Origin: Crocinitomix catalasitica ATCC 23190
GTDB lineage: Bacteria > Bacteroidota > Bacteroidia > Flavobacteriales_D > Crocinitomicaceae
Direction of reading: 5' to 3'
Length of the DNA stretch: 64,000 nucleotides
Assembly: GCF_000621625.1 (NCBI RefSeq)
Contig: NZ_JHXV01000008.1
Span: forward strand, 1-64,000
Shown: positions 25,623 through 34,531 of the stretch, piece by piece
Layout of the letters: each line of letters opens with the position of its first letter
Position numbering within the stretch: the stretch's first letter is position 1
Notes under the pieces: generated by a model
Seen by the model: only the letters and a program-made list of their open reading frames with translations
Databases searched by the model: none
Told to the model about the DNA's origin: nothing
Made by a program: the position numbers and the translations under genes

Positions 25623-26838
25623 GGGAAAAAAAATATTGCCCTTGGCTGATCAGCTGATTGTAAGTGGTGCTAATTTCACATTAGGTATTCTTATTACAAG
25701 GAATATTGGTGTGGAAGGGTATGGAGAATTTACCATGTTTTGGATAATTTTCCTTTTTTTACACGGCTTATTTAATGCCTTTATCGGTTTACCAGCGCAA
25801 GTATTATCGAATTCTCAACCGAATAAAACAGAATATTTGACGCGAAACAATCACTTGGCGACAGTTTTGTTATTGATCATTTTACCCCTGTTGTATTTGG
25901 GGTTCTATGTGTATACAACTTGGTTTAATATTGAATTGTCGAATGGGATCGTATTGTTCCCGCTTGTAATTGTGCTTTATGTTAAGCAGGAAGTGAATCG
26001 TAAATATTTTTATGCGAAAGAGAAGATTCAAAAAGTAGTGACTATTGATGCTGTGACCTATCTAAGTCAAATTCTTGGAATTTTCATCCTTTCACTACAA
26101 GGTGAGCTTACGCTGTATACAATTTTGATTGTGATGACTGGCGCTGCTGTTCTCGGGCAAATCACCTTTTATTTAATTAAAGAGAAAGCAACGACTTCAT
26201 TTAGTTTTTATCAAATGCCTGTTCGAGTAAATTGGCAATATGCAAAGTACTTAATTGGAACATCATTATTGCAGTGGTTTTCAGGAAATATCATGTTAAC
26301 CATGGCGGCTAGTTTGATAGGGTTGAGTGCAGTAGGTGCGGTTCGAATTTTACAGAATATTATGGGTGTGCTGCATGTGCTATTCTTAACGTTAGAAAAT
26401 GTTGTGCCTGTTAAAGCATCTTTTTTATTGTCAAATCACAGCAGCGTACACATGTTTACTTATTTAAAGAAAGTAACATTGTTTGCTGGATTTCTTTACG
26501 CAATTTTATTGCTAGTGATTTCGTTTTTTGGAGCTGAAATCATTGCGTTCTTATACGGCTCAACTTATCTAACATATCTCAACGCATTTTACATGTTTAT
26601 TGGGGTGTATATTTTGGTGTTTGTCAATACCATTTTACAGATACTAATTAAAACTTTACAATTAAATAGTGGGATTTTTAAAGCATATATTCTCTCATCA
26701 ATTACATCGTTGATCATTGCTTATCCATTGCTGATGAACTTCGGAGTTTATGGTATTGTATTGGGATTTGGAATACTTCAAATTGTGAATATATCAATGT
26801 ATCTATTAACAATTAAACGCGATAAATTATGGGCCTAA
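25612..26838 (+). CDS. Wzx-type polysaccharide flippase
   Basis: A 408-residue, about 12-helix membrane protein of the MATE/polysaccharide transporter type. The N-terminal pattern ADQLIVSGANFTLGILITRNIGVEGYGEF is typical of Wzx/PST proteins, seen here as the GANFTLGILITR strand and the GVEGYGEF loop. It moves the lipid-linked repeat unit across the inner membrane. The ATG at 25612 overlaps the co-polymerase gene by 11 bases; a TTG three codons upstream is less likely. Confidence 0.88.
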   Translation: MLNKGKKILPLADQLIVSGANFTLGILITRNIGVEGYGEFTMFWIIFLFLHGLFNAFIGLPAQVLSNSQPNKTEYLTRNNHLATVLLLIILPLLYLGFYVYTTWFNIELSNGIVLFPLVIVLYVKQEVNRKYFYAKEKIQKVVTIDAVTYLSQILGIFILSLQGELTLYTILIVMTGAAVLGQITFYLIKEKATTSFSFYQMPVRVNWQYAKYLIGTSLLQWFSGNIMLTMAASLIGLSAVGAVRILQNIMGVLHVLFLTLENVVPVKASFLLSNHSSVHMFTYLKKVTLFAGFLYAILLLVISFFGAEIIAFLYGSTYLTYLNAFYMFIGVYILVFVNTILQILIKTLQLNSGIFKAYILSSITSLIIAYPLLMNFGVYGIVLGFGILQIVNISMYLLTIKRDKLWA

Positions 26839-27941
26839 AAATAATACATATTGGTTTGGGTAAAGCCAATCCTAATCGATTGAATGGTGTCAATAAGGTG
26901 ATTGATAGTATCGCTTCTGCTCAATCAAAATTAGGGTTTGATGTTTCTTATTGGGGATTGACGAATAATCTTTATCACGATTATCCAGCGCGGAATTATA
27001 AAACAAATTTATATTTGGATACAGGTTGGTTTCAAATGAATTCTTCAATTAGAGCGGCTGTTCAAAAAATAAAAAAAGGGGAGACAATTATTCATTTTCA
27101 TGGGGGATTTATTCCTCAATTTGTGAAAATAGCACGTTATTTAACGAAATTAAATATTCCTTATTTTTTCACTCCACATGGCGCCTATAATTTAATAGCA
27201 CTCAAAAAGTCTAGCATTAAAAAAAAGGTATTCATTCAGTTTTGTGAGAAAAGTATCGTGAACAATGCTGTTGGTACTCAGATTTTAGGGCCGTCCGAAT
27301 TGGAAGGTTTGAATAAGTATTTTAAAACGAATGAGGTGTTGGTGCCGAATGGACAAAAAATGTACGGGCATTTAAAACAATCTAAAGAGGCTGAAAGTAT
27401 CTTGAAAATTGGATTTATCGGTCGAATTGATATACGTACTAAAGGATTAGATGTCTTTTTGAAAGGGATTAAAGTCTTTGTAGAAAAAACGCCCATAATT
27501 GTAGAGGTGATTGGTGCTGGAGGAGAAGAGAAATTATTTAAAAAAATGGTCGCTGATTATGGGTTGCAAGATGCGATTATATTTAAAGGAGCTTTGTTTG
27601 GTGATGAAAAATTAAAACAAATTGCAACTTGGGATGCATTGTGTTTACTTTCTCGTAATGAAGGCATGCCAGGTGTAGTGCTTGAAGCTGGAAGTGTAGG
27701 TGTGCCCGTTATTGTAACTGAACAAACCAATATGGGTGATTATTTGCGTAAATATGACGCGGGCTGGATATTGGACGCGCCAAACGTAACTGATTTTGTG
27801 GCGGCTTTAAACGAATTGAAAAGTAAGAAGCAAAGCGGTGAGATAAAAAGGTTAGAGAATAATATTGAAGAGATGGTCGCAACCGAGTTCGATTGGAATA
27901 ATATAGCAAATACTTTGTTGGCATCTTATGTTAAAAGATAG
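26829..27941 (+). CDS. Glycosyltransferase, GT4-like
   Basis: A 370-residue GT-B glycosyltransferase. The N-terminal acceptor domain includes HFHGGFIPQF, and the C-terminal donor domain has IGFIGRIDIRTKGLD-type strand (IGRIDIRTKGLDVF) and the nucleotide-sugar motif EGMPGVVLEAGSVGVPVIV, where two glutamates contact the donor. It adds one sugar to the lipid-linked EPS repeat unit on the cytoplasmic side. It overlaps the flippase gene by 10 bases and the polymerase gene by 14. Sugar specificity is unknown. Confidence 0.88.
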   Translation: MGLKIIHIGLGKANPNRLNGVNKVIDSIASAQSKLGFDVSYWGLTNNLYHDYPARNYKTNLYLDTGWFQMNSSIRAAVQKIKKGETIIHFHGGFIPQFVKIARYLTKLNIPYFFTPHGAYNLIALKKSSIKKKVFIQFCEKSIVNNAVGTQILGPSELEGLNKYFKTNEVLVPNGQKMYGHLKQSKEAESILKIGFIGRIDIRTKGLDVFLKGIKVFVEKTPIIVEVIGAGGEEKLFKKMVADYGLQDAIIFKGALFGDEKLKQIATWDALCLLSRNEGMPGVVLEAGSVGVPVIVTEQTNMGDYLRKYDAGWILDAPNVTDFVAALNELKSKKQSGEIKRLENNIEEMVATEFDWNNIANTLLASYVKR

Positions 27942-29214
27942 GGAACCATATCTTATTCGAAATATTGGCGGCATACTAAGTTTGGTATTGTTCATTAAAA
28001 TTGCGGGTTATTTTTCTATTACGGATATTAAAATAATCACACAAATATTTAAGGTGATTTTACGTGTGGGAATGACATTAACTGTCATCCTAATTTTAAG
28101 AAAACTCAAGTCTTACGGATGTGTAAATATTTTGCAATTGAAGAATTCGATGGGGCTTATCTTATACGTTTTGTATTTGATTCTTGGATTTGCTTCTTTT
28201 GCTTGGTCAACTGATCCAAAATATTCGGCATTACAATGGTTTATGACCTTCGAGAGTTTTGTGTTTGTTTATTACTTTTTTGTTGTTGTTTATACCGTTA
28301 ATATCTTTTATCCGCATAAGAAAATTAACCTCGTTCAACTTTTTGTCAAGTCAATTTTCCCCATTATTCTCATCTTTATTATCGGTTCTTTTGTGCTGCC
28401 TGATTTCTTTTACCGTGAAATGAGAGGCGGGGAAGAGATTCGTTTGGGAGGTTGGATTATGAATCCAAATGAATTGGGGATGTTGGCTAGTATGTTGGGA
28501 GCATTGGCTTATGTTTATTTAATTGATGTGAAGGGTAAACAAAAAATATTTCCGATCCTTGCAATGATCGGTGCCTTGGTTATTCTTTTATTGACTTCTA
28601 GCCGCTCTTCATTAATTGGTTTTCTGCTCATAATTGGTTTGTTAATCTTTAAATCTGAGAATAAAAAATTAAAAATTGCCCTTTTCGCTATGATGATTAT
28701 TGTCGCTCCACTGGCTATCAATATGATCATTTTTAAAGATGGTGGAGGTGTCGAAGAGGTGATGAGTATGACCGGTAGATTGCCGTTTTGGACTGCGCTA
28801 TTGAATGAAGGTATTATCAAAGAACCATTTTTTGGCTATGGTTTTATGCGGATTAATTATACTGATTATTTTCAAGGATTGAATACCTATCCGGGTAAAA
28901 TGACCCACAATACTTTTATGCAAGTGCTAATGAATTTAGGATTTGTAGGCTTGTTTATCGCGCTGTTTCAGGTGATTTTTACCATCCGGAATTTTTTTAT
29001 TAATAAAGGGAATGATTATGGCCATTTCTTTATCGCAATGGTGATTCCTGTAATGATCAATTCTTTTACGGAATTCGGCATATTCGGAGACGCCAATTAT
29101 GGTATTCTTTTCTGGCAATTCCTTATCTTCTTGTTCTTGTTTGAAAAAAGAACATTCTTAACTTCCATTGAAAAAGCATGGATGAGCAAATTCAACCACA
29201 ACGTATTGAGCTAA
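27928..29214 (+). CDS. Wzy-type O-antigen/EPS polymerase
   Basis: A 428-residue membrane protein with about ten to twelve helices. The large periplasmic loop and the O-antigen ligase/polymerase (Wzy_C) signature are in the second half, with the GYGFMRINY and KMTHNTFMQVLMNLGFVG segments; the His of MTHN is the conserved position. The LTSSRSSLIG turn is also typical. It polymerises the repeat units in the periplasm. It is the last gene of the first EPS transcription unit, followed by the second dyad 17 bases after the stop codon. Confidence 0.85.
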   Translation: MLKDREPYLIRNIGGILSLVLFIKIAGYFSITDIKIITQIFKVILRVGMTLTVILILRKLKSYGCVNILQLKNSMGLILYVLYLILGFASFAWSTDPKYSALQWFMTFESFVFVYYFFVVVYTVNIFYPHKKINLVQLFVKSIFPIILIFIIGSFVLPDFFYREMRGGEEIRLGGWIMNPNELGMLASMLGALAYVYLIDVKGKQKIFPILAMIGALVILLLTSSRSSLIGFLLIIGLLIFKSENKKLKIALFAMMIIVAPLAINMIIFKDGGGVEEVMSMTGRLPFWTALLNEGIIKEPFFGYGFMRINYTDYFQGLNTYPGKMTHNTFMQVLMNLGFVGLFIALFQVIFTIRNFFINKGNDYGHFFIAMVIPVMINSFTEFGIFGDANYGILFWQFLIFLFLFEKRTFLTSIEKAWMSKFNHNVLS

Positions 29215-29230
29215 GGTATGATTAAGAGTC

Positions 29231-29243
29231 TCCCAGAATGGGA
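29231..29243. promoter_or_regulatory. Candidate activator site 2, TCCCA-GAA-TGGGA
   Basis: The same perfect dyad as at 21638 and 34407, centred about 107 bases before the start predicted from the element at 29318. It also lies 17 bases after the polymerase stop codon, so a weak terminator is the alternative; the stem is only five pairs and the following sequence has only a broken T-run. Confidence 0.6.
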
Positions 29244-29317
29244 AATTTGATTCTTTTTAGGATAAACCGTCTCATTGTATATTTTTTAAATCGCTTAAAA
29301 CCAGTGAAGTAATTTCA

Positions 29318-29333
29318 TGGCATGTTTATTACA
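29318..29333 (+). promoter_or_regulatory. Sigma-54 promoter-like element 2 (TGGCATG-N4-TTACA)
   Basis: TGGCATGTTTATTACA matches the sigma-54 consensus TGGCAYG-N4-TTGCA at all fixed positions except that the -12 GC reads AC. The ATG follows 20 bases later. The mismatch is at a normally important base, so this is a probable, not certain, promoter. Confidence 0.5.
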
Positions 29334-29353
29334 AAGGTCTAGGAAAATCAAAA

Positions 29354-32029
29354 ATGATGACCATGCTTAATTTTAAACGCGCTATAAAGTATTCTGATTT
29401 AATTGCAATTGCAAAATTGCTTTCAATTGATCCAATAGATATCTATACTTTCGATCCTTATGGGAAAATTGAATGGGATATGGATGAACAGTTCGCTACA
29501 ACCATTTCAGATGTTAAAATACTTTTCAATTTTGGAGATGAATTGATGCGGTTTAAGGAATTCGAATTATCTGACTTTGACCATATCATCGATTTTAGTG
29601 AAAAGATGATCAGTGCGCCTCACAAATCGTATCAATTGAATTTAATTCAGGCGCCGAATGGTCACGCGCGCTATATTTTTCAAAAAGGTGATCGATCAAT
29701 GCGTGTTTTAGATTTTTTACCAAGCATATCACTCAAAGCAAAAATTAAAAAGGGTCTTCTTAAAACGGTTTTGAAATTGAATAAAGTGAATTGGGTGGGC
29801 AAGTCTTTTCAATTATTAAGTACAGTGAAGCCTTATTTTATTGAGCAGACTGAAAATGTAATGCATGATTCATTTGCTGTCTTTTTAGGAACACCCGGTC
29901 ATCACAGGAAACCAGTTGTACAAGTGAGTACAAAAGGGGTGGCAACGAATTATTTAAAATTAGCCAATTCCACTCAAACATACAATTGTATTGAAGCAGA
30001 GAAAATTAATTTAAAACGATTGTCTAATCTGGACTTGAAACAAATGAATATTCCAATTACAAACATGAATCAATCAGCTGGTATTTTAATCCAAAAAGCT
30101 ATTGATCGTTCGAATAAAACTAATTCTTCAACGCTAACAGAACAACATATTGAAGCTGTTTTAGAATTGACTGAAGTGAGTTTGAAATATAAAAAATTAA
30201 GTGAAACTGATTTTTATGAAGATGTGGTTGAGCAAATGTATACACTGAAGGGAATTAAGTCTGAAAATTTATTCAATTTAAGTGCAAAATTAAATGCTTT
30301 AAAAACGAATATTTACCGCCATCAATATGTTTATACTGCCATCAATCATGGTGATTTTACACCGTGGAATGTAGCTGTTGGTGAAGATGTTTTGCAAGTG
30401 TTTGATTGGGAAATGACAAGGTTTGATGCGCCGGTTTTATACGATTTGTTCCATTTTATTTATCAATCAGAATTATTGGTGAATAGAAATGGTTTGCGTG
30501 GTGTTGAAAAGGAAATTAAACGCATGTTCAACCATCCACAGATTAAAGATTTTACATTTAAACACAAGGTCAATATTGAACGCTGTCATCAGCTGTATTT
30601 ATTAGATGTAATCGGAAAGAATATCATTCTTTTTGACCAACAAGGCAATTTAAGTTTGGACCATATCGAACTGTTAAATGGTTGGCAAGAAGCACTGTCT
30701 AATTTTAATTTTCCAAATTTAGAAACGGATTGTCGTAGAGAATTTCTTATCGAATTTCAAGCAGATTTATTACCGAAAAATTATGTGGCTTTAAAATACT
30801 TTTTAAATCAATTTAGTGACTTGCCGTTGAATTCAGATTTGGATTTTGCTATAGCCAAAGATGAAATTGAATCGGTTTTGAAGTTTGTTAAAAGTCATGA
30901 ACTAGTGGCTAAATGTGTTATTGTAAAGAAATCATTCATGAGCACTGCTCAAATTCATTTTATCAATGGTGCATTTTTAAGTGTTGATTTGATTCATGAT
31001 TTTGTTAGGAAAGGGAGAAGGTATTTAAATTGTTTATCTGTTCTCTATCACTCTCGTTTAGTCAATGGAGTGAGACTTCCTGCACTTGTGCATGACTTGG
31101 CGTATACCCAACATTTTTACACCCTAAATAAAACAGCAATGCCGCTCAAATATCAACAAATATTTGCTGAAGCTTTATTTCAAGAAGGCGCAATTAATGG
31201 CTATCTCGATATGTTTAGAAATAATTACGATCTCAGGGCAACTAATATCTTTGAAACTTTCGATTTTAGTACAGAAAAACTAATTCAAACAAAACGATTT
31301 TTAATGTATCAATTCAACCGCAATATATTCAAGGGTTTCTATAGAAAACTACAATATTTAAATGATTTACGCATTGATATAACCGCAAATCGTGGTTTTA
31401 TGGTCACTTTTTCAGGTGTAGATGGTGCAGGTAAAACAACCATTATCTCTGAAGTTAAACAACAGTTCGAACAGAAATATAGAAAAAAGGTGGTATTGTT
31501 GCGTCACCGACCGGGTATTCTTCCAATTCTAAGTGCTGCAAAATATGGAGGGAAAAAAAATGCTGAAGAAAGAGCGGGAACGCAATTGCCTAGGAAAGGA
31601 ACGAATAAGAGTACATTGTCTTCTTTCTTGCGCTTCAGTTATTATTATACCGATTATATATTGGGCCAATTTTACGTCTATTTTAAATATATACTGAAAG
31701 GCAAAGTGGTGATTTACGATCGATATTATTTCGATTTTATTAATGACGCAAAACGATCGAATATTCAATTGAACCGACGATTTACGAAATACTTATACCG
31801 CCTAATTTACAAAGCAGATTTTAATTTTTACCTCTACAATGATGCCGAAACTATTTTAAAAAGAAAACAAGAGTTAAATGCAGCGGATATCAATCAGCTT
31901 AACGAACGGTACAATACGCTTTTTGTCGACTTGAAATCTTCTCGGAATGAGATTTATATGCAAGTTAAAAATGATAAAAAGTCGGTTACCGTAGGAACAA
32001 TTTTTAAAGCAATCAATAAAACAGCCTAA
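29354..32029 (+). CDS. Three-domain fusion: APH-like kinase, nucleotidyltransferase-like, thymidylate kinase-like
   Basis: An 891-residue cytoplasmic protein without membrane segments. Residues about 160-420 are an aminoglycoside/choline kinase-type domain with the catalytic HGDFTPWN (332-339) and the metal-binding DWE (D351). Residues about 480-600 look like a nucleotidyltransferase-like domain with the D-x-D pair at D495 and D497 (NSDLDFAI). Residues about 680-891 are a P-loop kinase of thymidylate kinase type, with GVDGAGKTT at 688-696 and the DR(Y) motif in VVIYDRYYFDF. The N-terminal 150 residues are not recognised. It opens the second EPS unit, so phosphorylation or activation of a sugar or glycerol-like substituent for the polysaccharide is a reasonable guess. 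Confidence 0.75.
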   Translation: MMTMLNFKRAIKYSDLIAIAKLLSIDPIDIYTFDPYGKIEWDMDEQFATTISDVKILFNFGDELMRFKEFELSDFDHIIDFSEKMISAPHKSYQLNLIQAPNGHARYIFQKGDRSMRVLDFLPSISLKAKIKKGLLKTVLKLNKVNWVGKSFQLLSTVKPYFIEQTENVMHDSFAVFLGTPGHHRKPVVQVSTKGVATNYLKLANSTQTYNCIEAEKINLKRLSNLDLKQMNIPITNMNQSAGILIQKAIDRSNKTNSSTLTEQHIEAVLELTEVSLKYKKLSETDFYEDVVEQMYTLKGIKSENLFNLSAKLNALKTNIYRHQYVYTAINHGDFTPWNVAVGEDVLQVFDWEMTRFDAPVLYDLFHFIYQSELLVNRNGLRGVEKEIKRMFNHPQIKDFTFKHKVNIERCHQLYLLDVIGKNIILFDQQGNLSLDHIELLNGWQEALSNFNFPNLETDCRREFLIEFQADLLPKNYVALKYFLNQFSDLPLNSDLDFAIAKDEIESVLKFVKSHELVAKCVIVKKSFMSTAQIHFINGAFLSVDLIHDFVRKGRRYLNCLSVLYHSRLVNGVRLPALVHDLAYTQHFYTLNKTAMPLKYQQIFAEALFQEGAINGYLDMFRNNYDLRATNIFETFDFSTEKLIQTKRFLMYQFNRNIFKGFYRKLQYLNDLRIDITANRGFMVTFSGVDGAGKTTIISEVKQQFEQKYRKKVVLLRHRPGILPILSAAKYGGKKNAEERAGTQLPRKGTNKSTLSSFLRFSYYYTDYILGQFYVYFKYILKGKVVIYDRYYFDFINDAKRSNIQLNRRFTKYLYRLIYKADFNFYLYNDAETILKRKQELNAADINQLNERYNTLFVDLKSSRNEIYMQVKNDKKSVTVGTIFKAINKTA

Positions 32030-32031
32030 TC

Positions 32032-33273
32032 ATGACAAAACGTAAAAATGTATTATTGACGGCTTATGCAGTAAATCCTTTTAAAGGTTCTGAAGATGGC
32101 ACGGGGTGGAATATTTCGTTAGAATTGGCCAAGTCACACAATGTTTTTGTAGTCACACGGAAGAACAATCAACCAGAGATTGATCGGTTTTTTAAAGAAC
32201 AACCGGATCCCTTGCATAAGAACATGCAGTTTTACTATTACGACTTGCCAAAATGGGCTATGTTTTGGAAACATAAATTAGGTGAAAGAGGTTATGTTTT
32301 GTACTTCTACCTCTGGCAAATGTTCCTCCCGTTATTTGTTAAAATGAAAGGAATAAAACCTGATTTGTCGCATGCTGTAAATTTTCACAGTGATAGTCAT
32401 CCTCAATTTTTATGGATGCTCGGAAAACCTGTTTTTTGGGGGCCAATCGGACATCACCCTCCAGTGCCAAAGGATTTTATTGCACCTGTTTATAGTCGGA
32501 AGAATTATATGAAAGATAGAATGTATAATGCCGTCAAATTTGTGATGCGGAATGCTGATCCTTTTTATTATATCTCTAAATGGACGGCTAAAAGAATCTT
32601 TGTTATCAATTCTGGAATCAATGATGCGGTTCGTGCAAATCAAAATAAAATTATTGTTCTACCTGCTGTGGCGAATGAGAAAGTACCAGTAATGGAAGAG
32701 GTCAAAAAGGAAGAATTTACGCTACTCAGTATTGGTCGATTTGTTTATATGAAAGGTTTTGATGTGACAATAAGGGGTTTTGCAAAATTTTATCATCAGC
32801 TAAAGCCAGCCCAGCGCGATCATGTTAAATTGAAATTAGTGGGTAAAGGTGAGGAGCTAGCAACAATGCAACAATTAATTCGTGAAGAAGGTATTGAAAG
32901 TGTTACTGAAATTATTAAATGGGTAGACAAATCAGAAATGGATGCGATTTATCGTTCTGCCTCTGTCTTTTTATTCGGTTCGCACGAAGGTGCTGGCATG
33001 GTGGTTCCCGAAGCATTAAGTTATGGATTGCCTGTGGTTTGTTTTGATAATTATGGTCCAGGTGAATTGTGTGACGATTCATGTGCCATCAGAATTCCTT
33101 ATGGTAAATACAACCAGTCAATTGTCGATTTTAGTCGCGCAATTAAAGTGCTTTATGAAGATAAAGAGATGTACAATTCTCATGCTGAAAATGCGATAAA
33201 ATACGCAGCTAAAAATTTCCAATGGTCATCAAAAGCTGATGTGATCAGCAAAGCATACGCATTAATAAAATAA
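32032..33273 (+). CDS. Glycosyltransferase, GT4-like
   Basis: A 413-residue GT-B enzyme. The N-terminus has NVLLTAYAVNPFKGSEDGTGW, in short form AYAVNPFKGSEDG, typical of a GT4 subgroup in EPS loci. The donor-side motif is GSHEGAGMVVPEALSYGLPV with the paired glutamates. It starts 2 bases after the fusion gene and is 2 bases before the next GT, so the three are one operon. Sugar and linkage cannot be read. Confidence 0.88.
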   Translation: MTKRKNVLLTAYAVNPFKGSEDGTGWNISLELAKSHNVFVVTRKNNQPEIDRFFKEQPDPLHKNMQFYYYDLPKWAMFWKHKLGERGYVLYFYLWQMFLPLFVKMKGIKPDLSHAVNFHSDSHPQFLWMLGKPVFWGPIGHHPPVPKDFIAPVYSRKNYMKDRMYNAVKFVMRNADPFYYISKWTAKRIFVINSGINDAVRANQNKIIVLPAVANEKVPVMEEVKKEEFTLLSIGRFVYMKGFDVTIRGFAKFYHQLKPAQRDHVKLKLVGKGEELATMQQLIREEGIESVTEIIKWVDKSEMDAIYRSASVFLFGSHEGAGMVVPEALSYGLPVVCFDNYGPGELCDDSCAIRIPYGKYNQSIVDFSRAIKVLYEDKEMYNSHAENAIKYAAKNFQWSSKADVISKAYALIK

Positions 33274-33275
33274 TT

Positions 33276-34403
33276 ATGAAAAACTTAGCGGTATTCCATC
33301 CAAGTACTGAATTGTATGGTGCAGACAGAATTCTTGTCATTGCATTAAAAGCAATGGTCAATTTTAAACCTATAATTTATTTGCCTTCTCACGGTCCTTT
33401 GATCGATTTAATTCGTGAAGAATTACCTTCAGCTGAAGTGAAAATTATAAAGGACTTGCCAATCATAAGTCGTGGAATATTTAATCCAAAAGGTTTGGTA
33501 GGATTTGGTAGGTCTTATAGGGTATTTAAGAAACTTATAAAGCAAGAAAATAAAGTCTATAATTTCCAGCAAGTTTATGTCAATACATTGGCTTGTTCAT
33601 TAATGCTGCCAACTTTAAGTCGATTGAAGGTGCCTGTTTTTACGCACGTTCATGAAATTCTAGAGGATCCAAAAATAATTGCAAAACTAACCGCCAAAAT
33701 GGTGTTTAAATACAGTCATACGGTGATCAGTGTTTCTAAAGCGGTGCGTGATAATTTAAATCGATTGGTTAAACATCAAAAGGCGAAAAGCTGTATCGTT
33801 CATAACGGAATTCCAGCCATGCCCGGAGAGAAAAACAAATCAGCAAATGAAGATTTGTCTTTTTATTTGTTTGGCAGAATCAAACCCGAAAAAGGTCAAT
33901 GGTATCTACTCGAAGCGCTAAAGCAAATTCCAAAAGCTGAATTGAAAGGGGTTACATTCAATTTTGTAGGTGATGTTTTAAGTGGTCGTGAAGATTTAAA
34001 AAGTGATTTATTATCGAAAATTGAGGCTTATGGTTTGAAAGATGCTATTGTGCTGCATGGTTTTATGAACGATATTCAAGATGAAATGAAAAAAGCCGAT
34101 ATCTGTTTAATTCCTTCTTTAATGAAGGATCCTTTTCCAACCACTGTTTTGGAAGCAATGTCTGCAGCAAAAACTGTAATCGCATCTGATACTGGTGGAG
34201 CAAAAGAAGCAATTTCACATGGTGAGAATGGATTTATAATACCCGCAAATGATCCAACTGTATTTGCAGAAGTTATTCGTGCCCTAATCAATAATAAAGA
34301 GCTTATTCCTAATGTTGGTGAGCAAGCCAAAAAAGCTTTCAATAATCGCTTTACAATCGAACATTTTAATGGTAGATGGCGGAATGCAATTCCTGAATGT
34401 TAG
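33276..34403 (+). CDS. Glycosyltransferase, GT4-like
   Basis: A 375-residue GT-B enzyme. The acceptor domain starts with NLAVFHPSTELYGADRI; the G-x-x-R/D pattern ELYGADRILV is common in GT4 enzymes. The donor domain has LFGRIKPEKGQW and DPFPTTVLEAMSAAKTVIAS. It is the last gene of the second EPS unit. The next dyad begins only four bases after its stop codon. Confidence 0.88.
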   Translation: MKNLAVFHPSTELYGADRILVIALKAMVNFKPIIYLPSHGPLIDLIREELPSAEVKIIKDLPIISRGIFNPKGLVGFGRSYRVFKKLIKQENKVYNFQQVYVNTLACSLMLPTLSRLKVPVFTHVHEILEDPKIIAKLTAKMVFKYSHTVISVSKAVRDNLNRLVKHQKAKSCIVHNGIPAMPGEKNKSANEDLSFYLFGRIKPEKGQWYLLEALKQIPKAELKGVTFNFVGDVLSGREDLKSDLLSKIEAYGLKDAIVLHGFMNDIQDEMKKADICLIPSLMKDPFPTTVLEAMSAAKTVIASDTGGAKEAISHGENGFIIPANDPTVFAEVIRALINNKELIPNVGEQAKKAFNNRFTIEHFNGRWRNAIPEC

Positions 34404-34406
34404 TCG

Positions 34407-34419
34407 TCCCAAATTGGGA
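34407..34419. promoter_or_regulatory. Candidate activator site 3, TCCCA-AAT-TGGGA
   Basis: The third copy of the dyad, centred about 108 bases before the start predicted from the element at 34495. An extra half-site TCCCA follows at 34426-34430 with the same phase on one helical face (about two turns away). Confidence 0.6.
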
Positions 34420-34494
34420 TTTACATCCCAGTTTAAGACTTTTGTTTTTATATAAGGTTGTCTAGAGCGCTGTTTATCAGTGCTTTTTTATTTG

Positions 34495-34510
34495 TGGCAA
34501 GACTTTGGTA
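34495..34510 (+). promoter_or_regulatory. Sigma-54 promoter-like element 3 (TGGCAAG-N6-GGT)
   Basis: TGGCAAGACTTTGGTA has the -24 GG at 34496-34497; ten bases later stands GT instead of GC, a single mismatch. The ATG at 34532 is about 22 bases further on. As an isolated element it would be weak evidence; it gains weight from the dyad at 34407. Confidence 0.45.
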
Positions 34511-34531
34511 AATAAGAATGAAAACGCAGAC

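Noticed and set aside
34407-34440. Rho-independent terminator formed by the TGGGA-TTTACA-TCCCA stem after the GT gene
   Set aside because: Only five pairs and followed by GTTTAAGAC, not a T-run. The conserved dyad at three operons fits a protein site better, although termination is not fully excluded.
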